From assembly GCA_030147525.1 (NCBI GenBank), contig JASBVF010000010.1, forward strand, positions 124,001-188,000: a DNA stretch of 64,000 nt, in the 5' to 3' direction. The translations under genes and the position numbers were made by a program. Positions 53,201 through 60,903 of the stretch are shown one piece after another. The stretch is from Bacteroidota bacterium. GTDB lineage: Bacteria > Bacteroidota > Bacteroidia > Chitinophagales > Saprospiraceae. Positions within the stretch are counted from its first letter, which is position 1. The number at the start of each line of letters is the position of its first letter. Below the pieces are notes generated by a model that was not told the DNA's origin, made no database searches, and saw only the letters and a list, made by a program, of their open reading frames with translations.

Positions 53201-56200
53201 CTACCCAATCGCCCGATTCGGCGGTGGTCATGTTGTACAACAGCTTGAACAGGGCCATTGATATCAACTGGTTTTTCGGGTTGTCAACGCCGGGTGGAAC
53301 CATCAACCTGCCGCCCAAATCGGTAAAAAGATTCCCGCTGGGAATTGATTCCAATAAGGCTTACAAATTTGTCAACCCAACCGGCGAGTCATTTACAGCT
53401 ATTGAAATCGTGGACTCCTACACACCGGGAGGCGGGGGTAATTCCGGTTCAACGTACGACTGGGCGTTTAACCTGATTTCAGAGGAACGTCTGACCAGTT
53501 TTGCAGCAATCGCCTGGGCGCCCGGTTCGGTGAATGGCACGGCTAATGGTAATCCGGTTTGGGTTACCCCGACGGCAAACACCACTATTTACGTGAAATA
53601 TGATGGTGATTTATTAAATGGCGGAAGCCAAAGTCCCTGTGGTTTGAGATATGATGTTTCTTATACTTTAAATGAACTCAGGTATAAAAAATTATTGGAT
53701 TCGGATAAAGACCAAAGTGGTCTGGCGGTTTATACGTGTGATGGTACGAAGATAGCTGCTGCGTATGGCGAAGATCCTTCTTTGTCAGGCCCGGCCAATC
53801 CATACTGGGACGTTGGTTCTACGATTCAACCATTCTGCGGGCAGAAACTCATTTTTGCCAGTAACGACCGTGCCTATACTGTGACGGACCATCCGGTGAC
53901 TATTCCCGTTTTGAAAAACGATAAAGGTTTTCTGGCGGAAATTGACCAGCCGACCTTGAGTATCCTCGGATATTTGCCGCCTAAAAATGGTACTGTCAGC
54001 GTCAACAGCAACGGTACCTTGCTTTACACGCCCAACCCCGGATTTATGGGCATGGACACCCTGGAGTATGGCATCTGTTCGACTCCAGGTTCACCTCCGC
54101 AGGTCGTTTGCGACCGGGCTTACGTTTACATAGTGGTGAACAGTTGCCCGGCTCCATCGCAGCGGAATCTTATCCTGGGGCAGGTCTTTTCCGATAAAAA
54201 TAAAGACGGCATCAAAAATGATGACGGCTCTGGCTTCCCCGGCGCTAAGGTTTACCTCTATGTGGACGGCAACTGCAACGGCGCTATTAATCCGGGTGAA
54301 CTGGCAGATTCGGTCATCGTGGATAGCTCCGGCAGTTATCAATTCATCATGTACCCTGAAAAATTGCTATCTGATAATTTTGACGGTCCCGCAGGTACGA
54401 GTACCTGTGCGTCCGGAAATGATGGTACGGTTTCCTGGGCTTCCAACTGGGTGGATGCTGGAGACCCCTCCACAGGTTTTTGTGTTTCACCTGCGCAATC
54501 GGAAGGGAACACGGATGTGGAAATTATGCAGGACGGTGCGTTCGGTTATGCGCTGCGGCTGGATGATTTGAACAGGTCTGCCACACGAACTGCCAACCTG
54601 AGCGGAGCGACTTATGCTTTCCTGAGCTTTTCGTACCGGAAAGCAAATAATAACCTCACTTCGGGAGAAAATATTTTTGTGCAGGTCTCCACGAATGGTA
54701 GTTCCTTCACGACGATTTTCACCATCTCGGGCAATGGCACGACGGATGCGGGTTACGTGCCGATTTACAACCTGAATATTTCCTCCTTTGCTGCTGCTAC
54801 GACCTCTATCCGCTTTTTAACGAACAGCAGCGTTGATGAGGGAGATTTTGTGTTTATCGATGACGTCACAATTCGTTATCTGAAATATCCGCAATGTTAT
54901 ATCACCAGAATTGATCCGGCTACCATACCTGCAGATTATTACCTGACCACTGCGGGTCAGCATGTGATGACTGCTACCAACTCGGGTACCTGTCTGGCGC
55001 CTTACGACTTTGGTATTGCTAAAAACAGCACGACGATCAGCGGTACGCTGTACAATGACGCCAACGGTTTGTCAGACGGCCAGGTAAATGGATTGGCATT
55101 TGGCAATCCTTCCGGCGCCACAGTTTACGCCTACCTCGTGGATGCATCTGGTAAAGTGCGTTTCAAAACGACGGTTAACAGCGCCAATGGCACCTATTCA
55201 TTTCCGCAGGCCGACGTCAACAGCACCTTTACCCTGATGGTCTCGACGACTGATGTGCCGCTTTACGCTGACGCACCGTCTTCCGCTAATCTTCCGGCAG
55301 GCTGGGCCAGTGCCGGTGAAGCCTATGGAACGAACAACGGAGCAGGTACCGGCAATGAGACCGGCACGCCAAACTCTGCTATCGCTGTTACAACAGGTAC
55401 CCTTGCCGTTACAGGCGTAAATATTGGTATCCAGCAGGTGAATGCCGGACCGGACAGGTTCGCATGCCGTTCCGGATCGGTGACGATGGCCGCTACTACA
55501 ACCCCCGGCACCTGGACAGCCCAGGCGGGGAATCCCGGCACTGCAACGATCACTTCTCCAAATTCTCCCATAACCACCATTACCAACTTTACGGCAACGG
55601 GAACTTATTACTTCCTGTGGACCAATAATGGCGTCACCGACTTTGCCACCGTAACCGTGGTAGCTGATGCTTCCATTACTGCGCAGGCAACCGGTTTTAC
55701 GGAATGTGTGGGCGGGTCGCTGCCGGTTTCAGTGACAGCCACAGGTGGGGTGCCGCCGTTGAGTTACCAGTGGCAAAAAAGTACTGACAATGTTAATTTC
55801 ACCAATATCGGCGGAGCAAACCTGCCGGAATACACGCCGCCAAGCACGACCCCCGGCACAACCTATTACAGGGCGATCATCACCCCGAATGGGGGTGGAT
55901 GTGGAACGCTGACTTCGGCTGTTGCGCCGGTTTCGATTGTGAATGACCCTGCAATTGTAGTACCTCCTGTCAATATCTCTGAATGTATCGGTGAGCAGCA
56001 GGCCCTTACAGTCACCGTTTCCGGTGGCACTTCGCCATTGAATTACCAGTGGCAAAGCAGCTCCGATAATGTAACTTTCTCCGACATACCCGGAGCGGAC
56101 AGCTCATCATATATCCCGCAGGACGTAACGCCCGGTACGACTTATTACAGGGTGATTGTAAGCGCCGGTGGCAATGGCTGCGGAGGTGAGACTTCCGGAA

Positions 56201-59200
56201 GTGTTTCCGTAACAGTAAACAGTGTGCCCTTTGTCGATCTGGGTGCTGATACGACCATTTGCCCCGGTACGAATGCTACCCTGACCGCCAGCACCGAAAG
56301 TGGCGCCCCTCCATATAGTTTCACCTGGAACAATGGGTTGGGCAGCGGACAGGTGAAAACCGTCAGCCCTTCCGGTGAAACGACTTACGAAGTTACCGTA
56401 ACAGATAGTAAAGGATGTACGGCCACGGATGACATACAAGTCAGCATCGGTACTTGTACCGAGGTTTGCGACAACGGCATCGACGACGACGGGGACGGCC
56501 TGACGGACTGTGCAGACCCTGATTGCGGTGGTACAATCACTGCTTCGGTCACTGCCGATGATTCCTCGCTTTGCGAAGGTCAGGCTGCCACGCTGACCGC
56601 CAGTGCCAGTGGAGGGGCGGGGCCGTTCACTTATACATGGTCGAATGGTCTTGGCAACGGTGAAATCAAAGTGGTGACGCCTGTTTCAACAACTATCTAT
56701 ACAGTAACGGTTTCATCGCCTTCCGGCTGTACCGGCACTGCCCAGGTGACTATAGTGGTCAATCCGCAGCCGGTCGTGGATGCCGGTTCTGATATTACAG
56801 TGTGCTCCGGCACAAACATAAACCTGCTGGCAAACGCCACAGGTGGAGACGAGCCTTACTCCTATGTCTGGAGTCACGGGCTGGGAGCAGGCAGTTCGCA
56901 TTCAGTGACGCCCATGGCCACAACGACTTACCAGGTGACGGTGACGACAGCCAATGGCTGCACTGCAACGGGCGAAGTGACAGTGAGCGTTAATGAAACG
57001 CCGGTGGCGAACGCAGGCACTGATGTAACGATCTGTAAAAATTTCAGCACGACACTGTCAGCCAGTGTCACAGGTGGCAAACCTCCGTACCAGTATGCTT
57101 GGAATAACGGCCTTGGCACAGGAAGTTCGAAGACCGTAACGCCACTGGTGACAACGACCTACACGGTGACCATCACCAGCGACAATGGTTGCTACAGCAC
57201 AGACCAGGTAACGGTGACAGTACAGAATTGCCCGGAAATATGTGGAAACGGTATTGACGACGACGGCGACGGTCAGGCAGATTGTGCTGATTCGGATTGC
57301 GGCCCTACGGTAACACTGGGATCGGACATTTCCATCTGCACCAATCATTCAGCTACCCTGGTAGCTACAGTAACGGGCGGCAACGGCGGCCTGACCTACA
57401 CCTGGAGCAATGGCCTTGGCAGCGGACAGAGTAAAACAGTAACACCGCTGGCAACCACAACCTACACGGTAACGGTGACCTCGCAGAGCGGCTGTTCAGC
57501 CGTGGATCAAATAACGGTGACGGTACTGCCTTGTCCGGAAGACTGTACCAACGGCATCGACGACGATAACGACGGGTTGATCGACTGCGATGACCCGGAT
57601 TGTGCGGGCGTGACAGCGCCGGTGCTGATGGATGATGAATTCACGGCCTGCCCGGGCATGGTGTTCACCGACCGGGTTATTTACAATGATCAAAATCTTC
57701 AAAGCCCGGCCTACAGCATTCTGGCGCAGCCCCAGACAGGGACGGTAACCATCGACGGGACGGGTAAATTTATTTTCACGCCGGGCAGCACGCAATGCAC
57801 GACGGATTATTTCATCTACCAGGTATGCAACCAGACGTCGGGATGTTGTGCATCGGCGACGGTGACGGTGACGTTTGGCGGCACCAGTTTACCGGTGCTG
57901 ACGAATGTTCCGGCGGATATCACGATCGGCTGCGACGATGCGGTACCGCCACCAACGCCGGTGCTGGCCATAGCGCAGTGTCCGGGGGTATATGTCAATT
58001 TTGACGAGGCCTCGAATTACAACAACATCGGCAATTGCCAGGCCTACAGTATCACCCGGACGTGGACGGCGACGGACGTATGCGGCAACACGGCGAGCGC
58101 CCAGCAGGTGATTACGCTGGTGGATCAAACCAGGCCGGAACTCTTCCAGCTCTATACCATGGCAAACGGCAAACGGCTGGTAGCCGGGGTTTCGCAACGG
58201 GTGACGCACGACTGGAAATACGTGAAATTTCCGGTAGCCTTCGGCCAGCCGCCGGTGGTGCTGACGCAGGTAGTGAGCAACAACGAAGCCTCGGCAGTGG
58301 TGGTCAAACAACGAAATATTTCAACGCAGGGCTTCGAAATGCGGCTGCGGGAAGAGGAGATGGCCGATGACAAGCATGTCGGAGAGAGTGTGGCCTGGGT
58401 AGCGATCGAGCCGGGCGGCCAGGGTAGTGGTTTGACCTATGAGGCGGGTACACTGGCAGATGTGACCCATGTTTTGAAAACATTGAATTTTACACAGGTT
58501 CATAATCTGGCGCCCCGGTTTTTCTCTTCAGTCCAAACGACGAAGCAACTGGACCCGGCGACCATTCGCCATATTGGTTTAAATACCGGCTCAGTGCAGA
58601 TGTACCTGCAGGAAGAGACGTCGAAGGACGGGGAGACGACCCATCTGGCCGAGAGAGTAGGCTACCTGGCAGTAGAGCCGGGTAAACTGATGCAAGACAA
58701 GGCGGGCAAAGCCTTTGGAGAAACGGGCAGTTTGAGCCTGACCAATGCATGGGCGACGGTGACGTTGACGAGGCGCTACAACAAGCCGGTGGTGATCGTC
58801 GGCGGATTGACGCAAAACGAAACGGATCCGGTAACGGTGAGGGTTCGCAATGTAACAGACCAAAGCTTCGAGGTGAGCCTGAAAGAATGGAATTACCTGA
58901 ACGGCAGTCACACACCGGAGGCGGTGTCGTGGATGGTGATAGAAGGCAGTCTGCCGGGTAATGATAATTATTACTGTGCCGGGGAGACGGAGACGCTGAT
59001 CCCTGGGGTGAATGTATTTGCGGTGGATAACTGCGACGATGTACCGGCATTTGGGCATGAGTCGTTCCAGTCTTTCACCTCGAACGGCTTGCTGACGACG
59101 CACTCGTGGATGGCCATCGACGACTGCGGGAACGTGAACGTGGTGACACTTTACGATACCTGCGCCATGGCGGCAGTGAAGGTGAAAGCGGAGTTGTACG

Positions 59201-60903
59201 GTCCTCTGACGGGTAGTACGCAAGGTTTGATGCGGGATGACCTGCGTTCGAAGGGTTTTGTTCCGCTCTTCGAGCCGTATTCGGGATTGCCGGCCTTCCC
59301 GCATGTGAATAATAACGTGAATTATGTAACGATCTGCCACGACCCGGGCACCCCGGGCCAGATGACAATGACGATCCCGGAAGCAGATTTACAATCGCAC
59401 CTGGACCACGGGGATGAGTTGGGAGTATGTGATTTCAATAACTACAGTGCCACGATACCGGCGGCGGCGCAGGCGGCCAATTTCCGGACGATAGCGAGTG
59501 GCATCTGGACGGATCCGTCGATCTGGGCAGGCGGGGCAGCACCGCCGGTGTCCAGTATTGCGAATAAAACGATCAGCATTGAGCACAATGTAGTGCATCC
59601 CAACGGTAATCTTGACCTTAAGGCTGGCGCTAAAGTCTGGGCGACGAACGGCAAGTTGAGAATGAACAACGGCAACATTAAAATGCAAAGTGGTGCAAAT
59701 ATAATACTGTCTAATGCAAGCCTTGAGCTGGTGAACGGGTCTTTGGAAATGACGACAGGCAGTAACCGGTTTGAGATAAAAGACAGTGACGTATCGGTAT
59801 CAGGAGATTTCAAAAACCTGAGCGGAACGCTTGTAATGGACCGGGTCTGCCTGAACGTTTCAAAGCAATTCACTAACTACCAGGCAGGAGTAGATTCAAT
59901 ACGTAATGTGACATTGACGGCAGGGACCAAATTTGCAAACCAGGCCGGAGCGAAGATGTATGCTAAAAATTGCAACATCCGGGTAACGAATGGCAACATC
60001 GAAAATGAGTCCGGATCACTCGTAACAGGTGACAGCCTGGTGCTCTGGGTGGAAAACGGCAATGTGACCAACAACGGCACATGGACGGCGCCCATTACGC
60101 AGTATTGCATATCAGGTACGGTGGTCAATATGGGCAGCGTATTCCCCATTCTTGAGAATTGCGGCAGCATACCGGGTCATTTCGCAATAACCAGTTGTTT
60201 ACTGGGGGCCAATGATGGCTCGCAAAATGCCAATGGCATTACCCCCGAGCAAATAGCAGGAAGCGGAACGATTTCACCTGATATGTTGACAACGACTGGC
60301 CCGAAAGCCGTCGTCGACTGGTTGCTGGTGGAATTAAGGGATGCAGCAAATTCAAAAAATATCCTGTCGTATGCGACAGCCGTAATGCTGAGAGACGGCA
60401 GCATCGTGAGCGAAGACGGGGATTCGATCCTTATTTTCCCGGGCGTATTGGAGGGAGATTACTACGTTGCCGTAAGGCACCGCAACCACCTGGGCATGAT
60501 GACGGATTCGACGGTCTACCTGACGTCGGTCAATCCACCGCTGGTAGATTTTACGAATCTGTCGGTGCCGGTGCGGGGTGGGGTAGTATCCGGCCGGACT
60601 TTTAACGGCAAGCGGACGATGTGGGCCGGGGATTTCAACGGTGACGGTAAGATTATCTACCAGGGACCGTACAATGATGTGTTCAACCTGTTCACAAGGG
60701 TACTGGCCGAACCGGCCAATACGCAGAACCTGGCCAATTTCATCATCGAAGGTTACGAGTTGCAGGATCTGAACCTGGACGGCAGGGTGATCTACCAGGG
60801 GCCGGGTAACGATCGGGCCACATTGCTGTACCATACGATCCTGTCGCACCCGTCGAATGGCTCAATGCTGGCGAATTTCATCGTGTCGGAGAAGTTGCCG
60901 TAG
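44257..60903 (+). CDS. 5548-residue secreted mosaic protein with dockerin-like C-terminal module
   Basis: The frame opens at a GTG (44197), but ATG 44257 (MTKNTIMFLRQKLFLFRHFL) gives a proper signal peptide ending near YA; ATG 44275 is an alternative. Order by residue: CBM96-like (82-255); LamG/ConA-like (262-470); a domain resembling DUF8202 (482-668, from memory); two SprB-like repeats (to about 830). Cassette one holds a DNRLRE/CBM96 insert (869-1058), a CSPLTIKAG module and four Ig-like repeats. Cassette two holds a propeller-like insert (1679-2108), the same module and three Ig-like repeats. Then: Big_9; IgGFc-like (2715-3195); Big_9; SdrD interrupted by a MAM/ConA-like domain; Ig/PKD-like repeats with three NGIDDDxDG loops (to about 4430); HYR-like; three lectin-like repeats (from 4625); an ICH...HGDELGVC motif; a short beta-helix; an RDGS...VAVRHRNHLG domain; two dockerin-like repeats (DFNGDGKIIYQGPYND; DLNLDGRVIYQGPGND). 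Its C-terminal half parallels the upstream 2719-aa gene. Confidence 0.94.
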   Translation: MTKNTIMFLRQKLFLFRHFLLSACLIPILTYAVDPGNNHVFLEGGLAARLYENLKQKLIVTTGKVSHTDAKQTFLSPPPATVTSRVNASSDDAEENISSGSVDLTSTDLELTTDGSTVQIIGMRFNGLGIPAGAIITSAYVEFETDVAWSSACNLTIKGQAADNPGTFTTTAYDISSRPKTNATVAWTPTAWNTVDEKHQTPDLTPVIQEIVNRFGWASGNSMVVFIEGTGTREAESYNGEAAAAPLLVVNYTTDGTLTGAPGGVTGSQLWLKANQGVNTGTNLIWADQSGSGRYGLQSTAANMPVLVNNGINFNPSLLFDGTNDHLTIQNLAGLPTGAAQVEVFAVANQLDLASQWSHIVAYGTGATSQMFALSKQQYSGNAAATTWGNDAISSSGEFDNGKPVLLDGKYTGTQVVFSSYGRQRATQTSTNNKNIAGGSIGAYPNATSGTYWNGNITEIILFPTNLTTAQVNRVNSYLALKYGITLDQTTPQNYTASDGTTIFWNATTNSGHKNNIAGIARDDSSALNQKQSRSVNAGLQVAIGLGNTIAGTNAGNPNDFTADYSALVWGDNGSSALAWTATGAPAGRQVLSRTWKVQETGSVGSVQVQVPDNSGTNGLPDEGSNPVYLLVDADGNFASGATVIPMTLNGTNWEANVDFTNGQFFTFAQGCVFSLAGTQINVTPCAGGANGAINLTASGGVAPYTYNWSDIGTVGNLQNRTGLVAGDYTVSVTDAASCLTVASFTITEPDPITLFGTVTPASGSPSGAIDLTVVDGVAPYAYAWAASGGGVVPAGQANSQDLTGLVGGTYKVTVTDAGSCTKTATYVVQSSVYKQLYLSDPSQALDRMDPVASADGTTAQTVTISNVSSSTVTLNPIADTYLNREAFTTNFGTNTTFSIEGEEKKLKRALLKFDLSSIPVGAAITSATLTLQKVGGDIISYNVGIYRMENTTPAKNWTENGAHNVKYDGTTQWTALGGEGDHNTSEYASTNVSSNGSYSWTVTSLIDDWVNNGVPNNGLMIKALPEQAGNQPLFDFNSREAASGKPVLTINYATAGGTNTTFTQSPALCSPLTIKAGQPITITNYITIVSGSMPANPNITATLKYGSNIIISLFNPTYNSGTGLLTWTGTLGSDRTVPAGQALVLDVSTSQSGVTFAIQYDSQTKPSKINLPVSTYIDIASYDVYNTAYPGGSIITNAVGGQVVYPRAVVTDPFGFSDITGLNINISPPLPGTTVAATSVATAGCTRTYQYTWTTPFSSGTMNIPATAKEGLENTVTDVQPLSFDLCTPTIGTPVFASGASSTRCQGAGSVTYSATSTSSTGISYSLDAASLAAGNTISSVTGAVTYVAGWGGTSTITAMATGCGGPKTATHTATVAPNVGTPVFVLGESSVRCQGAGTVTYTATASNSTGITYSLDAASLSAGNSINASTGAVTFTAGWTGTSTITASAAGCGGPKTATHTVTQTPSVTTPVFALGATSTRCQGGNSVTYSASASNTTGIAYSLDAASVAAGNIINASTGVVTYVAGWSGTSTITASAAGCGGPKTASHTVTITPNGTLTFALGATSTRPYGAGMITYTATANNGGAVTYSLDATSLAAGNTINSSTGQVTYSAGWVGTSVITASVNGCNGTQTATHTANTNNVYKQLYLSDPSQALDRVDPVATADATTATSQTIGEINTIQPSNGVAIWHQNGVQTPQYKVFSGNTNSFGSEATAPTVGNNLSSVLMTAQSPVNQSEAFLLEITDGKQIYLHKWNGSGWTAGSFNPVDASPVKNVSVRSAAIAYSSDGSAMLVWDNNVADNLVHYRTWSGTSWSAAQNFTIETGANNKAVNHMRLAAHPSSNEMILVFTDDGDGDDYAYVWNGSSWGNGLELTIDGSNTPHDANVIYERISGHALVVFGKADDNAIYYRTWDGSSWSAEQVKSYPTGAATAAKLGPTSLAASPNSDVILMGLTTEAKEGIFMTWDGSSFSTAAQDNRIVTALDKAKNISPIDIAFESQSGQALGVVQSTGGQFVTYFTWAPGSGYSAAATTADFGKKPRIVQLSSDKHSDKIMLSVNAEKLGKTLLWNGSSWGAIMDHETDMGLNGDEGAGNGIPISYFWLPVGNIVFTPTTSFTMAPALCSDLTIKGNQTITVTTYLSMVSGSLTNGQTYNINAVLRYGGTNIAILNPATYSSANGGILTWTGSLPSDVTVPAGQAITLDVRVANNMPGVSFALLYDSQTKPSKINLPVSTFIDITSHAVYSAAYPGGSIITSVAAGTTVYPRTVVSDPFGFSDITGLTMNISPTVGNVTATSVATAGCTRTYQYTWNTTGLGGTYSLPATAKEGYENAVTDVQALNFDICSPAIGTPVFALGTTSSRCQGAGTVTYSATSTNSTGMTYSLDAASAAAGNTINASTGAVTFTASWNNPTVITATATGCGGPKSSTHTVNFTSTVGTPVFALGSISSRCQGAATVTYAATANNSSGITYSLDGASLAGGNTINASTGAVTFVAGWVGTSTVTANAAGCSGPKTSTHTITIDPSVGTPVFDLGASSTRCGGGVFVYTASASNATGITYSLDAASLAAGNAINSSTGAVTFTNSWTGNSTITATANGCNGPSSATHTVSISPACPPIALDDAANGQGGSPLIINVLANDTDVNNDINPSSISILTQPENGDAVISGGQVVYLPNGTFEGVDQFTYRVCDFTAPTTLCDTATVLVTIDPTIVDACSEAVKPQVYYMPYPEGDARLALIASSGSPWLPIPSNNIRTIISIKVPYPGMTLLWDHWEDGYEADPSNPLQATTQVWGDGNPYNGVAPGYADDVLPAGAAIVMDNTMPAYPRNPANIFFDGKDKLISSGAITVTQVSGEPSIIFVQCMKTNVTPTINFGKSFTIPVGEDFNSQDFRYTALFIRASEDSTVVSIDKNNNGSFETIITLNEGESYLVDGGVLTGAVVTGSAPIGVDLHFGGVDGYSSREVPVFPATWYSDTYYTPVPTTQSPDSAVVMLYNSLNRAIDINWFFGLSTPGGTINLPPKSVKRFPLGIDSNKAYKFVNPTGESFTAIEIVDSYTPGGGGNSGSTYDWAFNLISEERLTSFAAIAWAPGSVNGTANGNPVWVTPTANTTIYVKYDGDLLNGGSQSPCGLRYDVSYTLNELRYKKLLDSDKDQSGLAVYTCDGTKIAAAYGEDPSLSGPANPYWDVGSTIQPFCGQKLIFASNDRAYTVTDHPVTIPVLKNDKGFLAEIDQPTLSILGYLPPKNGTVSVNSNGTLLYTPNPGFMGMDTLEYGICSTPGSPPQVVCDRAYVYIVVNSCPAPSQRNLILGQVFSDKNKDGIKNDDGSGFPGAKVYLYVDGNCNGAINPGELADSVIVDSSGSYQFIMYPEKLLSDNFDGPAGTSTCASGNDGTVSWASNWVDAGDPSTGFCVSPAQSEGNTDVEIMQDGAFGYALRLDDLNRSATRTANLSGATYAFLSFSYRKANNNLTSGENIFVQVSTNGSSFTTIFTISGNGTTDAGYVPIYNLNISSFAAATTSIRFLTNSSVDEGDFVFIDDVTIRYLKYPQCYITRIDPATIPADYYLTTAGQHVMTATNSGTCLAPYDFGIAKNSTTISGTLYNDANGLSDGQVNGLAFGNPSGATVYAYLVDASGKVRFKTTVNSANGTYSFPQADVNSTFTLMVSTTDVPLYADAPSSANLPAGWASAGEAYGTNNGAGTGNETGTPNSAIAVTTGTLAVTGVNIGIQQVNAGPDRFACRSGSVTMAATTTPGTWTAQAGNPGTATITSPNSPITTITNFTATGTYYFLWTNNGVTDFATVTVVADASITAQATGFTECVGGSLPVSVTATGGVPPLSYQWQKSTDNVNFTNIGGANLPEYTPPSTTPGTTYYRAIITPNGGGCGTLTSAVAPVSIVNDPAIVVPPVNISECIGEQQALTVTVSGGTSPLNYQWQSSSDNVTFSDIPGADSSSYIPQDVTPGTTYYRVIVSAGGNGCGGETSGSVSVTVNSVPFVDLGADTTICPGTNATLTASTESGAPPYSFTWNNGLGSGQVKTVSPSGETTYEVTVTDSKGCTATDDIQVSIGTCTEVCDNGIDDDGDGLTDCADPDCGGTITASVTADDSSLCEGQAATLTASASGGAGPFTYTWSNGLGNGEIKVVTPVSTTIYTVTVSSPSGCTGTAQVTIVVNPQPVVDAGSDITVCSGTNINLLANATGGDEPYSYVWSHGLGAGSSHSVTPMATTTYQVTVTTANGCTATGEVTVSVNETPVANAGTDVTICKNFSTTLSASVTGGKPPYQYAWNNGLGTGSSKTVTPLVTTTYTVTITSDNGCYSTDQVTVTVQNCPEICGNGIDDDGDGQADCADSDCGPTVTLGSDISICTNHSATLVATVTGGNGGLTYTWSNGLGSGQSKTVTPLATTTYTVTVTSQSGCSAVDQITVTVLPCPEDCTNGIDDDNDGLIDCDDPDCAGVTAPVLMDDEFTACPGMVFTDRVIYNDQNLQSPAYSILAQPQTGTVTIDGTGKFIFTPGSTQCTTDYFIYQVCNQTSGCCASATVTVTFGGTSLPVLTNVPADITIGCDDAVPPPTPVLAIAQCPGVYVNFDEASNYNNIGNCQAYSITRTWTATDVCGNTASAQQVITLVDQTRPELFQLYTMANGKRLVAGVSQRVTHDWKYVKFPVAFGQPPVVLTQVVSNNEASAVVVKQRNISTQGFEMRLREEEMADDKHVGESVAWVAIEPGGQGSGLTYEAGTLADVTHVLKTLNFTQVHNLAPRFFSSVQTTKQLDPATIRHIGLNTGSVQMYLQEETSKDGETTHLAERVGYLAVEPGKLMQDKAGKAFGETGSLSLTNAWATVTLTRRYNKPVVIVGGLTQNETDPVTVRVRNVTDQSFEVSLKEWNYLNGSHTPEAVSWMVIEGSLPGNDNYYCAGETETLIPGVNVFAVDNCDDVPAFGHESFQSFTSNGLLTTHSWMAIDDCGNVNVVTLYDTCAMAAVKVKAELYGPLTGSTQGLMRDDLRSKGFVPLFEPYSGLPAFPHVNNNVNYVTICHDPGTPGQMTMTIPEADLQSHLDHGDELGVCDFNNYSATIPAAAQAANFRTIASGIWTDPSIWAGGAAPPVSSIANKTISIEHNVVHPNGNLDLKAGAKVWATNGKLRMNNGNIKMQSGANIILSNASLELVNGSLEMTTGSNRFEIKDSDVSVSGDFKNLSGTLVMDRVCLNVSKQFTNYQAGVDSIRNVTLTAGTKFANQAGAKMYAKNCNIRVTNGNIENESGSLVTGDSLVLWVENGNVTNNGTWTAPITQYCISGTVVNMGSVFPILENCGSIPGHFAITSCLLGANDGSQNANGITPEQIAGSGTISPDMLTTTGPKAVVDWLLVELRDAANSKNILSYATAVMLRDGSIVSEDGDSILIFPGVLEGDYYVAVRHRNHLGMMTDSTVYLTSVNPPLVDFTNLSVPVRGGVVSGRTFNGKRTMWAGDFNGDGKIIYQGPYNDVFNLFTRVLAEPANTQNLANFIIEGYELQDLNLDGRVIYQGPGNDRATLLYHTILSHPSNGSMLANFIVSEKLP
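46755..48120 (+). repeat. LYLSDPSQALDR cassette 1 in the 5548-aa gene
   Basis: It begins with YKQLYLSDPSQALDRMDPVA and a DNRLRE/CBM96-type insert (about 46860-47430, LNPIADTYLNREAF). It ends with the SPALCSPLTIKAG module up to about 48120. The module is about 225 residues long and closes with GCTRTYQYTW...ATAKEGLENTVTD. It matches the second cassette at 50608-51300 closely at DNA level, for example over 47740-47790. Confidence 0.9.
48124..49190 (+). repeat. Four tandem Ig-like repeats of about 267 bp
   Basis: Equivalent positions fall near 48142, 48409, 48676 and 48940, about 267 bp (89 residues) apart. Each unit reads TPVFxxGxxSxRCQGxxxVTY, GITYSLDAASxAAGNxI, GCGGPKTATHT. The fourth lacks the first Cys (STRPYGAG) and is the most diverged. 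Units stay in frame, so homologous recombination could change their number. Confidence 0.92.
49193..51300 (+). repeat. LYLSDPSQALDR cassette 2 in the 5548-aa gene
   Basis: It begins VYKQLYLSDPSQALDRVDPVA. The insert (about 49290-50580) has repeated WNGSxW/WDGSSW motifs resembling propeller blades. The MAPALCSDLTIKGNQ module closes the cassette. Head and module correspond to cassette 1, while the insert is unrelated to the DNRLRE insert there. Confidence 0.9.
51300..52090 (+). repeat. Three tandem Ig-like repeats of 267 bp
   Basis: Equivalent positions fall near 51315, 51583 and 51850, about 267 bp apart. They are homologous to the array at 48124-49190 and sit at the same place relative to the preceding module. 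The third unit has RCGGGVFVYTAS in place of the RCQGxxTVTY form. Confidence 0.92.
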
